From DATGPD01 sp041398565 (GTDB lineage Bacteria > Planctomycetota > UBA1135 > UBA2386), in assembly GCA_041398565.1 (NCBI GenBank), contig JAWKUN010000005.1, forward strand, positions 744,001 to 808,000: DNA of 64,000 bases, read 5' to 3'. The position numbers were made by a program, and so were the translations under genes. Shown piece after piece: positions 35,171-45,099 of the stretch. Below the pieces are notes generated by a model. It saw only the letters and a program-made list of their open reading frames with translations, was not told the DNA's origin and did not search any database. The stretch's first letter is position 1. Each line of letters begins with the position of its first letter.

Positions 35171-37620
35171 CAGGCGTCTTCGCTGGGGACCTTGGTGAAG
35201 GAGACCAGCGAATCGCCCTCGCTCTTGAAGGAGATGCAGCGGACGCCCTGCGTGTTGCGTCCGATCTGGCTGATCTGGCCGGCCGGCGTCCGCACGATCT
35301 GGCCGAGGCGCGTGATCAGCATGATGTCGTCGTTGTCGGCCACCGCCAGGATGCCCACGGCCTTGCCGTTGCGATCGGTGGTCTTGATGTCGATGAGACC
35401 TTGACCGCCGCGTCCCTGCAGCCGGTATTCCTCGAGCGACGTACGCTTGCCGTAGCCGTTGGCACACAAGGTGAGGATCGACTGCCCGGGCTGCGGGATG
35501 GCCATTCCGACCACCGCGTCGTCCTCGGTGAGCTTGACCCCGCGCACGCCGTAGGCCTGCCGCCCCATGGCGCGTGCGTCCGACTCCTCGAACCGAATCG
35601 CCATGCCGTCGGCAGTGCCCAGCAGGATGCTGTCGCCGGGCTTGCACACCCCCACCCCGATCAAGCGGTCGTCGTCTTCCAGACTCACCGCGATGATCCC
35701 CTTCTCGCGCGGCCGCCCGTAGGCCGACAGCTCGGTCTTCTTGACCAGCCCCTTCCTCGTCGCGGTCACCAGGAAGCGCTCGCCCTCGAAGGTGTCGACC
35801 CGCAGCACCGAGTTGAGCCGCTCGCCTTCCTGCATCTCGAGCACATTGACCAGCGCCCGTCCCTTCGCCTGGCGGCCGAACAGGGGCAGCTCGTACACCT
35901 TGCGCCAATACACTCGACCCCGGTCGCTGAAGAACAGGATGTAGTCGTGGGTGCTGGCGACGAACAGGTGCTCGATGAAGTCGCCTTCCTTGGTCTCGGC
36001 CCCCGCCACGCCCTTGCCGCCACGGTTCTGGCTGCGGTACTGATCGAGCGCGGTGCGCTTGACGTAGCCCTCGTGGCTGACGGTCACCGCCATCATCTCC
36101 TCGGCGATGAGGTCCTCCGCGACGAAGTCGCCGACCTCTTCGTCGGAGATGATCGTGCGACGCTTGTCGCCGTAGCTGGCCACCATCTCCTCCGTCTCCT
36201 TGCGGATGATGTCGAAGCGCAGCTTCGGCTCGCTGAGGATGCGGTGGTAGTAGGCGATGTTCTTCTTCACCTCGTCGTACTCGGCCTCCAGCTTCTCGAT
36301 CTCGAGGCCGGTGAGGCGCGCCAAGCGCATGTCGAGGATCGCCCGCGCCTGGATCTCGGTGAGCTGGAACCGGTCCGTCAAGCGCTGCCGCGCCTCTTCG
36401 ACGTTCTTCGAGGTCTTGATGATCTCGACGACCTCGTCGATGTTCTGCACCGCGATGCGCAGCCCCTCCAGGATGTGGAGCCGTTCCTCGGCGCGGCGCA
36501 GCTGGAAGCGCGTGCGGCGGATGATGACGTCGACGCGGTGATCGCGGTAGGCCTCGAGCAACGGCTTGAAGCCGAGCGTGCGCGGCTGCCCCTTGTCGAT
36601 CGCCAGATTGATGATCGAGAACTTGCTCTGCAGCGGCGTCAGTTTGAACAGCTGGTTGACGGTCACCAGCTCGTCGTCGACGCCGCGCTTCAGCTCGATC
36701 ACCAGGCGCAGGCCGACGCGCGAGTTCGTCTCGTCGTTGCAGTCGGCAACGGTGTCGAGCTGGTCGGTCTTGGCCAAGTGCGCGATACGCTCGAGGATGG
36801 TGTTCGTCTTCACCTGGTACGGCACCTCGGTGAACACGATGTACTTGCGTCGATTCTTCTCCTCGACGTGGTACTTGCCGCGCACGACCACGGCGCCGCG
36901 CCCGGACCGGTAGGCGTTGCGGATGCCCGAGCGCCCCATGATGGTGCCGCCGGTCGGAAAGTCCGGACCCTGCACCTCGTTGAGCAGGTCGTCGACGGTG
37001 ACGCCGGGATCGTCGAGCAGCTTGTAGAGCGCGTTCGCCACCTCGGTGAGGTTGTGCGGCGGCAGCGAGGTCGCCATGCCGACCGCGATCCCGGTGGTGC
37101 CGTTGCAGATCAGGTTGGGGAAGCGACCCGGCAGGACCGACGGCTCGTACAGGCGACCGTCGTAGTTCGGCTGCACGTCGACCGTCTCCTGGTCCTTGTC
37201 CTCCAACATGTGCACGGTCGGCATCGCCATGCGCGCCTCCGTGTATCGCATGGCCGCCGGCGGGCTGCCGTCGATGGCGCCGAAGTTGCCCTGGCTGTCG
37301 ACCAGCGGGTAGCGCAACGTGAAGTGCTGCGCCATGCCGACCAGAGTCGGATAGATGACGGCGTCGCCGTGCGGATGGTAGTTGCCGGACGTGTCACCGC
37401 AGATCTTGGCGCACTTGCGGTACTTGGCCCGCGGCCCCAGGTTCAGGTCGTCCATCGCCACCAGGATGCGGCGTTGGCTCGGCTTGAGACCGTCGCGCAC
37501 GTCGGGCAGAGCGCGACTCAGGATCACGCTCATCGAGTAGGTGAGGTAGCTCTCCTGCATCTCCTTCTCGAGGAGGATCTGCGGGAAGCTCGGCTTGACG
37601 GGCGGCGGAGTGTCGGTCAT
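35170..37620 (-). CDS. gyrA: DNA gyrase subunit A
   Basis: 816 residues; with GyrB it introduces negative supercoils. The catalytic Tyr126 is in AAMRYTEAR, and the breakage-reunion domain is complete. The GyrA box in the C-terminal wrapping domain reads QNRGGKG, close to the consensus QRRGGKG, which supports gyrase over topoisomerase IV. In the quinolone-contact helix the residues matching E. coli Ser83 and Asp87 are Ala87 and Pro91 (HPHGDAVIYPTLV). gyrB is not in the window. Its stop adjoins gene-end repeat copy 3. Confidence 0.96.
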   Translation of the reverse strand: MTDTPPPVKPSFPQILLEKEMQESYLTYSMSVILSRALPDVRDGLKPSQRRILVAMDDLNLGPRAKYRKCAKICGDTSGNYHPHGDAVIYPTLVGMAQHFTLRYPLVDSQGNFGAIDGSPPAAMRYTEARMAMPTVHMLEDKDQETVDVQPNYDGRLYEPSVLPGRFPNLICNGTTGIAVGMATSLPPHNLTEVANALYKLLDDPGVTVDDLLNEVQGPDFPTGGTIMGRSGIRNAYRSGRGAVVVRGKYHVEEKNRRKYIVFTEVPYQVKTNTILERIAHLAKTDQLDTVADCNDETNSRVGLRLVIELKRGVDDELVTVNQLFKLTPLQSKFSIINLAIDKGQPRTLGFKPLLEAYRDHRVDVIIRRTRFQLRRAEERLHILEGLRIAVQNIDEVVEIIKTSKNVEEARQRLTDRFQLTEIQARAILDMRLARLTGLEIEKLEAEYDEVKKNIAYYHRILSEPKLRFDIIRKETEEMVASYGDKRRTIISDEEVGDFVAEDLIAEEMMAVTVSHEGYVKRTALDQYRSQNRGGKGVAGAETKEGDFIEHLFVASTHDYILFFSDRGRVYWRKVYELPLFGRQAKGRALVNVLEMQEGERLNSVLRVDTFEGERFLVTATRKGLVKKTELSAYGRPREKGIIAVSLEDDDRLIGVGVCKPGDSILLGTADGMAIRFEESDARAMGRQAYGVRGVKLTEDDAVVGMAIPQPGQSILTLCANGYGKRTSLEEYRLQGRGGQGLIDIKTTDRNGKAVGILAVADNDDIMLITRLGQIVRTPAGQISQIGRNTQGVRCISFKSEGDSLVSFTKVPSEDA

Positions 37621-37805
37621 GCGGCCTCGGGGCAGGGCGCGATGGGCGCGAAGCCTGCATCTTCGCGGGCCGCACGAGCAGCTTCAACAATGCGTCGAGC
37701 CGCCCGACGCGGCCCTGTCTGCGGCTGCCGGCCGAGAGCGACCCTCTGGAGCCGCGATGACACGCTGGTGCGGCTCGGCCGCGGATGAATCCCGTGGCCA
37801 GGCCC

Positions 37806-40800
37806 CTAACGCAGGAACTGGACCTGACGCACCTCGGCGAAGCGGCCTTGCAGCGTCACCGGGTCGAGGGTCTGGAGCTGCAGCTGCAGCGCCAGACCGG
37901 CGTTCTGCGGCCCCGCCGGGACCGGCAGGGTGAGGCGGAAGCTACCGGTCGCTCCGAGGACCCCGCCCGGCAGGGCCACCAGCGAGGTCGGTGCGAGGAG
38001 CAGCACCATGTCGAGCGGCAGGGCCGCCGACAGGTCGAGATAGTCGTGGGCGCTGCCGAGCAGCAGGGTGAAGAGATGGCCGCCGCCGCCCTGCCCCACG
38101 GCGAGGGTCTGCAGAGTGCCTGCGGGCCAGGCCGGGGCCATGTCCAGCACGGCGCTCGCCCCGGCCTGCCCGATCACGACCGAAGTCGGATCCCTGGTGA
38201 TCGCACCGGTGGTGGTGGCCGCGTGCACGAGCCGGCTCGCCTGGCTGGCGTCGATCGCGGCCAGGCCGCTGCTGGCGACGTGCACGGTCGCGGCCACCAG
38301 CGCGGTGCCCGCGCCGATGACCACGCGCTGTGCCGCCACCTTGCGGCTGCGCTCGACCCGCAGGTCGCCGGGGCAGGTGACCGCGCGCAGGACGACCGGC
38401 ACGGTCGTGTCGACGACCGTCAGCGCGTGACCGGGCGCGAGCGTCAGGCCGTCGAGGACGACGTCGCCGGCGCCGGTCACGTTGGCGACGCTCACCGCCC
38501 CCTCGATCGTGACCAGGCCCGAGCCGATGACCCGTGCCGGCCGGTCGACAGCGAAGCCACCGTAGGTGCCGGACTCGACGAACACGATGGTGCCGGACGA
38601 CGCCCCGGCGAGGGCGCTGGCGATATCGGCGTAGCCGTTGGCGCCGACGAAGCGCGTGATCCCCTCGTTGGCGGCATGCGGCGTCGCCGAAGCCGAGCCG
38701 AGTGCCTGCCACTCGCCGGCGAAGGGTGACAGGCGCTGCCGCTCGAGCGTGTAGGTGTAGAGCGTGCCCGCGAGCAGACCGTCGTCGACGACGACGTACG
38801 ACCTCGGACCCGTCGCCGCGACCGGCGCCAGTGGCGGCCCCGGCACGCGCGCCAGGCGGAACGCGGTCGTCTCTTCGTTGGTGGAGGTGAACGTCACCGT
38901 GTTTCGGTGCACCCCCGGCGCCGCCGCCGGCCCGAACACCTGGGTGGCGTTCCCGCGCCAGGCGATGCGGCCTGCCGGGTCGTCCTCGAAGGCCGCGCCC
39001 GCCAGGTTGCCGCGCGCGTCGACGATGGTGATCGCCGCGCTGCTCGTCAGCGCCCGCACGTTGTGTGCGGCCGCTGTGTCGTCGAAGTCGAGGTCGAAGA
39101 GCGTCGTCGGCACGGGACGCGCCAGGTCGAGAAGGACTGCGCCCGGGCTGCCGCCGCTGAACAGTCCGCCACGCAGGTCGAACGGCGGTGGCCCCAGGAC
39201 CGCCGTGCTGGCGATGCGCACGCCGGCGCTGCTCATCCCCGAGAAGCGGAACGAACGCGCCTCGAGCCGGCCGAGGACCTGCATGGCGCTGTTGCTGCCT
39301 TCGACGACCGCGGGCGCCAGCGGCGTGCCGTCGAGACGCAGGCGCCCGGCGGTGGCGACCAGCAAGCCGACGCCGGCGCCGAGGCGCAGGCGCCCGCTGC
39401 CGACCTCGACGTCGCCGGTCACCGTCAGACTGCCGTTGCCGATCAGCACGTCGCCGCCGTCGTCGACGGTGAGCGAGTTCGCCAGCGTCGAGTCGCCGAA
39501 GTCGGTATCGGTGAAGGTGGCGAGACCGCGCACCGTGGTGGGGCCGACGATGCACTGGTTCGCCGCGGCTTCGGTGCGCACCGTCAGCACGCCCGCGCTC
39601 TCCACGGTGACTTGGTCGAGCACGCAGTAGACGGCGTCGGCGGCGCCGTCGGTGACGGTCAGGTTGTCGATACGCGGCCCCTTGCCGCTGGTGTTGGCGT
39701 TGCCGCTGCGGAACAGCACCTGCGCGCCGTTCTCCACCCGAATCTCCGAGAAGCGCGGCAGGGGGTTGTCGGAGACCCCGACCGTCACGTTCTGCCCGGA
39801 GTCGTTGAAGACGATGACCCCGCGCACCGGCGCGAAGTTGTTCGAGCTGTTGATGGTGATGCCTTGGCGCACGACGATGCGTCCTGGCGGATCGGTCACC
39901 TGCGAAACGCCGGGCAGCGCCATGGTGTCGACGACGAGTTCGTCGGTCGGTGTGCCCACGAGCCGCGAGTTGAACAGGCGGAAGTCGCCGCACTCCACGT
40001 GCCCGGTGATGGTGGCGTTGGTGACCGTGAGGCTCACGTCGCCGGTGGTCACGTCGGTGAGGAACAGGTCGCCACGCGCCGACGAACTCGCCGTCACGGT
40101 CAGAGCGCCGTCGATGTGCCCCACGCCACTGCCGGCGATGGTGAGGCTCTGACCGGCCACGGTGTTCACCGACACGTCGCCGCTGACGGCGCCGCGCAGG
40201 CTGAAGCGCGTCAGAGCCGACACCTCCAGGGCCAGCTCGCCGGTGACGCGGCCAGCGACATCGAAGCTGGTGCCGCGCAGCACCAGCGGCACCGTCGCGG
40301 CATTGGCGAGGGTGGTGCCCGCGGGCACGACCAGCACGCCGGACACGATCACCGACGCCAGCGCCGCGTGGTCGGTCGTGACGGTCGCCCCGCGGTCGAG
40401 CACGAGCGCTCCGAGCGTGCAACCCGACTCCACCACCGAGTCGGCGCTGGCGGTGAGCGTCCCGGCCAGGATGCTGCCCGCCACCACGCGACACGGAGCG
40501 TCGACGAGGACGTTGCCGAATCGGCCCAGCAGCGTCGCGGGAGCCCGCATGCGCACGAAGCCGCTGCCCGTCACCGTGCCACGTGCCGTGGCGTTGGCGT
40601 TGACGTCGAGGGTGGCCCTGCCGACGAGAGTCAGGGTCGCGCCGGAAGCCACGTTGAGGTTGCGGCACGCGCCGGTGCCCGACAGGCTCGGCATCCGTGA
40701 CAGGCGCGCGGGCACCGACACATCGGTGGCGTCGATCGGCACACCGGCCGACCAGTTGGCGGCCGTGTTCCAGTCGGTCGACTGGGCACCGGTCCAAGTC

Positions 40801-40895
40801 GTGACCTGCGCGTGCAGCGAGGTGAGCAGGAGCGAACAGACGACGAGCAGACGCAGATGCAGCACGATGAGGATTCTCCGACGCCAGCGTGTCAC
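37806..40895 (-). CDS. Large secreted beta-helix-type repeat protein (1029 aa)
   Basis: N-terminal signal anchor (LLVVCSLLLTSLHAQ), then TTWTGAQSTDWNTAANWSAGVP, the opening of many autotransporter- or adhesin-like proteins. Residues 60-620 are built of short Gly/Asp/Val/Thr repeats (GDVSLTVTNATITG, LTVTGDVEVGSG) typical of right-handed beta-helices. A fibronectin-like segment (YTYTLERQRLSPF) and a second helix-like part follow, then a 110-residue C-terminal domain rich in Leu and Pro (LPLDMVLLLAP, LPVPAGPQNAGLALQLQLQ) as in other secreted proteins here. Start is GTG 40895. It is 46 nt downstream of the kinase gene on the same strand and may share its transcript. Confidence 0.82.
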   Translation of the reverse strand: MTRWRRRILIVLHLRLLVVCSLLLTSLHAQVTTWTGAQSTDWNTAANWSAGVPIDATDVSVPARLSRMPSLSGTGACRNLNVASGATLTLVGRATLDVNANATARGTVTGSGFVRMRAPATLLGRFGNVLVDAPCRVVAGSILAGTLTASADSVVESGCTLGALVLDRGATVTTDHAALASVIVSGVLVVPAGTTLANAATVPLVLRGTSFDVAGRVTGELALEVSALTRFSLRGAVSGDVSVNTVAGQSLTIAGSGVGHIDGALTVTASSSARGDLFLTDVTTGDVSLTVTNATITGHVECGDFRLFNSRLVGTPTDELVVDTMALPGVSQVTDPPGRIVVRQGITINSSNNFAPVRGVIVFNDSGQNVTVGVSDNPLPRFSEIRVENGAQVLFRSGNANTSGKGPRIDNLTVTDGAADAVYCVLDQVTVESAGVLTVRTEAAANQCIVGPTTVRGLATFTDTDFGDSTLANSLTVDDGGDVLIGNGSLTVTGDVEVGSGRLRLGAGVGLLVATAGRLRLDGTPLAPAVVEGSNSAMQVLGRLEARSFRFSGMSSAGVRIASTAVLGPPPFDLRGGLFSGGSPGAVLLDLARPVPTTLFDLDFDDTAAAHNVRALTSSAAITIVDARGNLAGAAFEDDPAGRIAWRGNATQVFGPAAAPGVHRNTVTFTSTNEETTAFRLARVPGPPLAPVAATGPRSYVVVDDGLLAGTLYTYTLERQRLSPFAGEWQALGSASATPHAANEGITRFVGANGYADIASALAGASSGTIVFVESGTYGGFAVDRPARVIGSGLVTIEGAVSVANVTGAGDVVLDGLTLAPGHALTVVDTTVPVVLRAVTCPGDLRVERSRKVAAQRVVIGAGTALVAATVHVASSGLAAIDASQASRLVHAATTTGAITRDPTSVVIGQAGASAVLDMAPAWPAGTLQTLAVGQGGGGHLFTLLLGSAHDYLDLSAALPLDMVLLLAPTSLVALPGGVLGATGSFRLTLPVPAGPQNAGLALQLQLQTLDPVTLQGRFAEVRQVQFLR

Positions 40896-40941
40896 GTGCA
40901 GCCCGCGCCGACGACCAGAACCGGAGAACTTCTCGGTCGTT

Positions 40942-43575
40942 TCACTGCAATGGGTCGGGCCAGGGTCGAACCTGGCGTGCCGGGCGGAAGCCGATGAGGT
41001 CGCTGGGGATCAGCACCGGCACCTCCTGGCGATCGGCACAGCGCGCGCGCATGGCGTCGTCTTGCCAGCACCCGCCGCGCCCGATACGCCGGCCCGGATC
41101 CGGGGACGCATCGGCCGTCGGCAGACGCAGACCGTCGCCCGGCTGCACTGGGTTGCCGTACGGGAGCCGCGGGTCGCGGCACATCTCCCGCAGGTTGCCG
41201 TGCATGTCGTGCAGGCCGAAGGGATTCGGCAGGAAGGTCCCGACCGGCGCGTGCACGACGTGCCCGTCGGTCCAGGCTTCGCTCGCCGGCCAGCCGCTGG
41301 CGGCCTTGGCGCCGAAGGCGTCGGCGATGTTGTCGTAGTGCCCCATGTCCAGCGGCGAGCCGGACCCGGAGGTGACCCGAGCCGGGTCGTCGCCGAACGC
41401 GTAGCGCGTGGTGGTGCCGCCGCGGCAGGCGTACTCCCACTGGGCCTCGGTGGGCAGTTCGAGACAGTAGCGGGCGGTGAGGGCCACGACCTCGTCCCAG
41501 GTCACGCTCTCGACCGGGTTGGTCCAGCCGATCTGCGGCAAGCCGGCCGGCATCTTGCTGCCGGGACGGTACAGGCTCGGGGTGGTGCCGGCCCATCGCC
41601 GCCACTGCGCCTGCGTGCACTCGAACTTGCTGAGGAAGAAGGCCTCCAGCGCCACCTCGTGCCGCGGCGCCTCGTCCGGCTCGCACGCATCGCCGTCGTG
41701 CGCCCGATCAGCGCCCATGGTGAACGTGCCCGGCGGCACGAGCACGAACACCAAGCCGCTGGCCTCGGTCATGGGCACGTGGCCACCGGCGTCGCGTTCC
41801 GGCAGCGGTGCATCCGGCGCGCCCGAGTCCGGGTGGTAGAACTCCCACAGTTCGCTGTGCGGGTCGACTCCCAGGGGAACGAGCCCGAGCTGCGGCGGCA
41901 AGTCGAGGCCGCGGTAGCGCTCGCTGCGGGCGATGGCCGTGCGCGCCGCCTGCCACTGCTGTGCATACGCCTCGACGGTGCGCGCCTGCACGGAGCCAGC
42001 CGCCCTCAGCCGAGCCGAAACGCCGGCGATGTTGGTCTCGGTCGGCGCAGTGTCGCACAGGCGCACCATCGCTCGCACCACCTGCCGTTGCTCGCGCAGC
42101 TGCTCGACCAGCAGCGGATCCCCAACCGTAGCCGCGCCGGATGCCCGTGCCTCGAGCTCGGCGAGGTAGGCGCGCTGCAAGCCGAGTCGTTGGCGCAGCC
42201 CCTCGGCCCGTTCCAGCCACCGCTGCATGCGGACGACCCGCGCCGGGTGCACCGGCCAAAGCTCGTGCGCCGCCTCCTGCTCGAGCGCACGCAAGACCAG
42301 CGGGTCGAGGCGGTCTTTGGCGAAGCGCGCCTCGAACAGGAACCAGAGGCTGGCTGCCAGGCCACCCACGAGCGCCAGCAGCACGGACGCGGCGGCGATG
42401 GCCTGCACCCGGTAGCGCCGCAGCAGCTTGCGCGCGCGGTAGATGGTGCTGGGCGCAGTCGCCGACACCGGTTCGTCGTTCAGGTAGCGGCGCAGGTCGG
42501 CGGCGAACTCGCCCACCGAGGCGTAGCGTTCCTCGCGCTCCTTGCGCAGGGCCAGCATCACCACCCAGTCGAGTTCGCGCTGCAGGGCGCCGTTCAGCGC
42601 CGGCAGGCTCATCGAACGCGCAGCCGCTGCACCGGCGGCGTCGACTCCGGGCTGCGCCAGCTTGCGGCTCGGCCGTGGCGGCTCGACTTCGCGAATGACC
42701 CGTCGCATCTCGTCCGGGCCGCGGCTCATCAACTCGGCGTTGGAGAACGGCAGCTCACCGGTCAGGAGTTCGTACAGCACGACGCCGAGCGCGTACACGT
42801 CGGCACGCGTGTCGACGCTGTCGGCGGCGCCGGCCTGCTCGGGGCTCATGTAGGCCGGCGTACCCAGCACACTGCCGGCCATGGTCAGCTCGGTGGCGTC
42901 GCCGGTCTGCTCCACGGCGCGGGCCAGTCCGAAGTCGATGATCTTCGGCACGCCGCCGTCGTCGCTCTCGACCACCAGGATGTTGGCAGGCTTGAGGTCG
43001 CGGTGCACGATGCCACGCTGGTGTGCATGCTGCACGCCGGCGCACACCGACAGCAGCAGGTGCAACCGCTTCGCGAGGCCGAGCCCGCGCGCGTCGGCGA
43101 ACTTGGTGATGGGCACGCCAGGCACGTACTCCATCACGAAGTAGGGCTGACCACGCTCGCTGCGGCCGGCGTCGAACACCCGCGCGATGTTGTCGTGGTT
43201 CATGCGCGCCAGCGTCTGGCGCTCGAAGTCGAAGCGGCGCAGCACGGCGTCGGTGTCCATGCCGAGCTTGACCAGCTTGAGGGCGACGATGCGGGCGATG
43301 GGCTCGGTCTGCTCGGCCAGATACACCGCCCCCATGCCGCCGGCACCGAGTTCGCGCACGATGCGGAACGGCCCGACGCAGGTGGGCACCCCAGCGTCCA
43401 ACGTGCGGGGCGAAGCCTGCGCCCGGCGCACGATCTGCAGAGCCAGCGGGCGCAGGTCCGGCCGCTCGGCCGTGCGCTGCAGCACCTCGTGCTCGGGGTC
43501 GGAGGTCCCCAGGCAGGCCATGACCAGGCTGTGCAGCTCCCGCATGGCACCGTCGGAGAGAGTGCCGTCGGTCAT
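40942..43575 (-). CDS. Ser/Thr protein kinase with C-terminal FGE-sulfatase-like domain
   Basis: 877-residue transmembrane kinase. An N-terminal 60-residue helical region precedes a complete Hanks-type kinase: GAGGMGAVY, Lys100 in VALKLVK, HRDLKPAN at 191-198, DFG at 214-216 and APE-like SPE. One membrane helix (about 392-413) leads to a coiled segment and then, from about 590, a formylglycine-generating-enzyme/SUMF1-like domain (VPPGTFTMGADRAHDGD, LPTEAQWEYACRGG, GLHDMHGNLREM, IGRGGCW). In this family most kinase-fused copies are thought to bind ligands rather than oxidise sulfatases. It is divergent from the sigma factor gene across 144 nt, a pairing common in planctomycetes. Confidence 0.93.
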   Translation of the reverse strand: MTDGTLSDGAMRELHSLVMACLGTSDPEHEVLQRTAERPDLRPLALQIVRRAQASPRTLDAGVPTCVGPFRIVRELGAGGMGAVYLAEQTEPIARIVALKLVKLGMDTDAVLRRFDFERQTLARMNHDNIARVFDAGRSERGQPYFVMEYVPGVPITKFADARGLGLAKRLHLLLSVCAGVQHAHQRGIVHRDLKPANILVVESDDGGVPKIIDFGLARAVEQTGDATELTMAGSVLGTPAYMSPEQAGAADSVDTRADVYALGVVLYELLTGELPFSNAELMSRGPDEMRRVIREVEPPRPSRKLAQPGVDAAGAAAARSMSLPALNGALQRELDWVVMLALRKEREERYASVGEFAADLRRYLNDEPVSATAPSTIYRARKLLRRYRVQAIAAASVLLALVGGLAASLWFLFEARFAKDRLDPLVLRALEQEAAHELWPVHPARVVRMQRWLERAEGLRQRLGLQRAYLAELEARASGAATVGDPLLVEQLREQRQVVRAMVRLCDTAPTETNIAGVSARLRAAGSVQARTVEAYAQQWQAARTAIARSERYRGLDLPPQLGLVPLGVDPHSELWEFYHPDSGAPDAPLPERDAGGHVPMTEASGLVFVLVPPGTFTMGADRAHDGDACEPDEAPRHEVALEAFFLSKFECTQAQWRRWAGTTPSLYRPGSKMPAGLPQIGWTNPVESVTWDEVVALTARYCLELPTEAQWEYACRGGTTTRYAFGDDPARVTSGSGSPLDMGHYDNIADAFGAKAASGWPASEAWTDGHVVHAPVGTFLPNPFGLHDMHGNLREMCRDPRLPYGNPVQPGDGLRLPTADASPDPGRRIGRGGCWQDDAMRARCADRQEVPVLIPSDLIGFRPARQVRPWPDPLQ

Positions 43576-43703
43576 CCGCGCGCGCGCCCTTCGCCCTGTC
43601 TCGGCGGGCGGGCTCGACGGATCCGCGGCGCGGCGCACGGCCCGCACGGAGCCGCGCCGAGACACCGCGGCAGGCTGACCTTTCGGGGCCGTGACACAGC
43701 TTC

Positions 43704-43709
43704 TACTGT
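43704..43709 (+). promoter_or_regulatory. TANNNT -10 element for the sigma factor gene
   Basis: TACTGT, 10 nt before ATG 43720. Confidence 0.4.
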
Positions 43710-43719
43710 AGCAAGGGCC

Positions 43720-44994
43720 ATGACGACTCGACCGGCCGAGGACCCGCACGCCTGGTTCACCGGTTGGGCCGCCGCCGACCCGGACGCCGTCGTGGCTCTG
43801 GCGGCGTGGAGCCTGCCCCGCCTGCACGCGAAGATGCCAGCCCACGACGGCGACGCGGTGGCGGAGGCGACGCGGCGCGTGCTGCACACGACTCCACCCT
43901 TTGCAGTCGCCGACCCCGCGCGCGCGCAGGCGCTGCTCGAGCGCCTGGTCGCGCACGAGCTGGAAACCACGCACGAGGCAGTGCGGCGGCCGTTGCCTCC
44001 GTTGGCACCGGCCCCCCTGCTCGATCTCGACCGCGGGCGCGACGACGAGCCAGGCCGCGGGAACGCGCGGCGCAAGCTCGCCCTCCTGCTCATGCCGCCG
44101 CGCGATCGCAAGCTGCTCCTCGCCGCTTGGTCGGGCCTGGACGATGCGGCGGTGGCCAGCCGGCTGGGGACGTCGGACGGTTGCGTGGCCCGTGACCGCG
44201 AACGGTGCGAGCGGACCCTCGAGCAGGTGGTCCAGCACCTCGAACTCGGAGCGATCGAAGCGGCGCTCTCGACGGCCGTGCCGAGTGCACCCGACGCCTG
44301 GGGCAGCGCCACGCAGTGGAGCATGGTGCTCGGCGCGGTTGCCACCGACGACCCCGGACGGGTGCACGCATCGTGGCGGCGGCTGTTGGAGCGCTACGAA
44401 GCGCCGATTCGACGCGCGATTCGGCGCGCGCACGGCGACGACGCGCGCGGCGACGAGCTGACCGCCGAGTTCTTCTCCTACCTGTTCGAGCACGCGGTGC
44501 TCGCCAAGGTGCAGCCGCGCGGCGGCCGGTTCCGGGCCTACATCCAGGCCGTGCTGCGCAACTTCCTGCACCGGCAGCGCCGGCGCGGCCGGCCGGTGCT
44601 CGAGTTGGACGAGACCAACTCGCCCGCCACCGCGGCCGCCGACCGCGACGCCGAGCAGGCCGACGAACTCGAGTGGGCCCGGCACGTGCTCCACCTCGCC
44701 TTGCAGCAGCTGTTCGCCGACAGGGAGCGCGACGGCGAGATCCTGGTGCGCTACTACGGCCTGGCGTGGCCGGATCCGCAGCAGCCGCGCTCGGCGGACA
44801 GCCGTGAGTCGATCGCCGCGCGGTTCGGACTCTCGCTGGGCGCGGTGGACCAGGCGACCTACCGCGCCCGGCGCGCCCTGCGTGCCCAGATCGAGCGCGA
44901 GCTGCGCGAAACCGTCGATGGGGCCGAGGCCATGAACGCGGAGGTCGAGATGGTGGCGAGCCGCCTGCTGCAGGCCTACCCCGGCCTGCTCTAG
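43720..44994 (+). CDS. ECF-type sigma factor with a second, degenerate sigma-like half
   Basis: 424 residues, about twice the usual ECF length. The C-terminal half has region 2 (WRRLLERYEAPIRRAIRRAHG ... RGGRFRAYIQAVLRNFLHRQRRR, about 215-290) and region 4 (SIAARFGLSLGAVDQATYRARRALRAQI). The N-terminal half carries its own region-4-like helix-turn-helix (LLMPPRDRKLLLAAWSGLDDAAVASRLGTSDGCVARDRERCERTL, about 122-167, shown here in parts of the protein) after a poorly conserved region-2-like segment. This looks like a tandem duplication or fusion. The divergent kinase gene is the obvious candidate to control its activity. Confidence 0.82.
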   Translation: MTTRPAEDPHAWFTGWAAADPDAVVALAAWSLPRLHAKMPAHDGDAVAEATRRVLHTTPPFAVADPARAQALLERLVAHELETTHEAVRRPLPPLAPAPLLDLDRGRDDEPGRGNARRKLALLLMPPRDRKLLLAAWSGLDDAAVASRLGTSDGCVARDRERCERTLEQVVQHLELGAIEAALSTAVPSAPDAWGSATQWSMVLGAVATDDPGRVHASWRRLLERYEAPIRRAIRRAHGDDARGDELTAEFFSYLFEHAVLAKVQPRGGRFRAYIQAVLRNFLHRQRRRGRPVLELDETNSPATAAADRDAEQADELEWARHVLHLALQQLFADRERDGEILVRYYGLAWPDPQQPRSADSRESIAARFGLSLGAVDQATYRARRALRAQIERELRETVDGAEAMNAEVEMVASRLLQAYPGLL

Positions 44995-45099
44995 GGGACG
45001 GCGGCGGAATCTGCGGAAAGTCGGTGAGGGCCGGCGGCCGGGGGTGATGGGCAGTCGTGCGGCAACGAGCCGCACCGAACTCCAAACCCGAAAACTGCC

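Noticed and set aside
40960..40975. CCAGGGTCGAACCTGG resembles a tRNA T-arm
   Set aside because: It lies in the last codons of the kinase gene, the loop is one base short and no acceptor, D or anticodon arm can be found around it.
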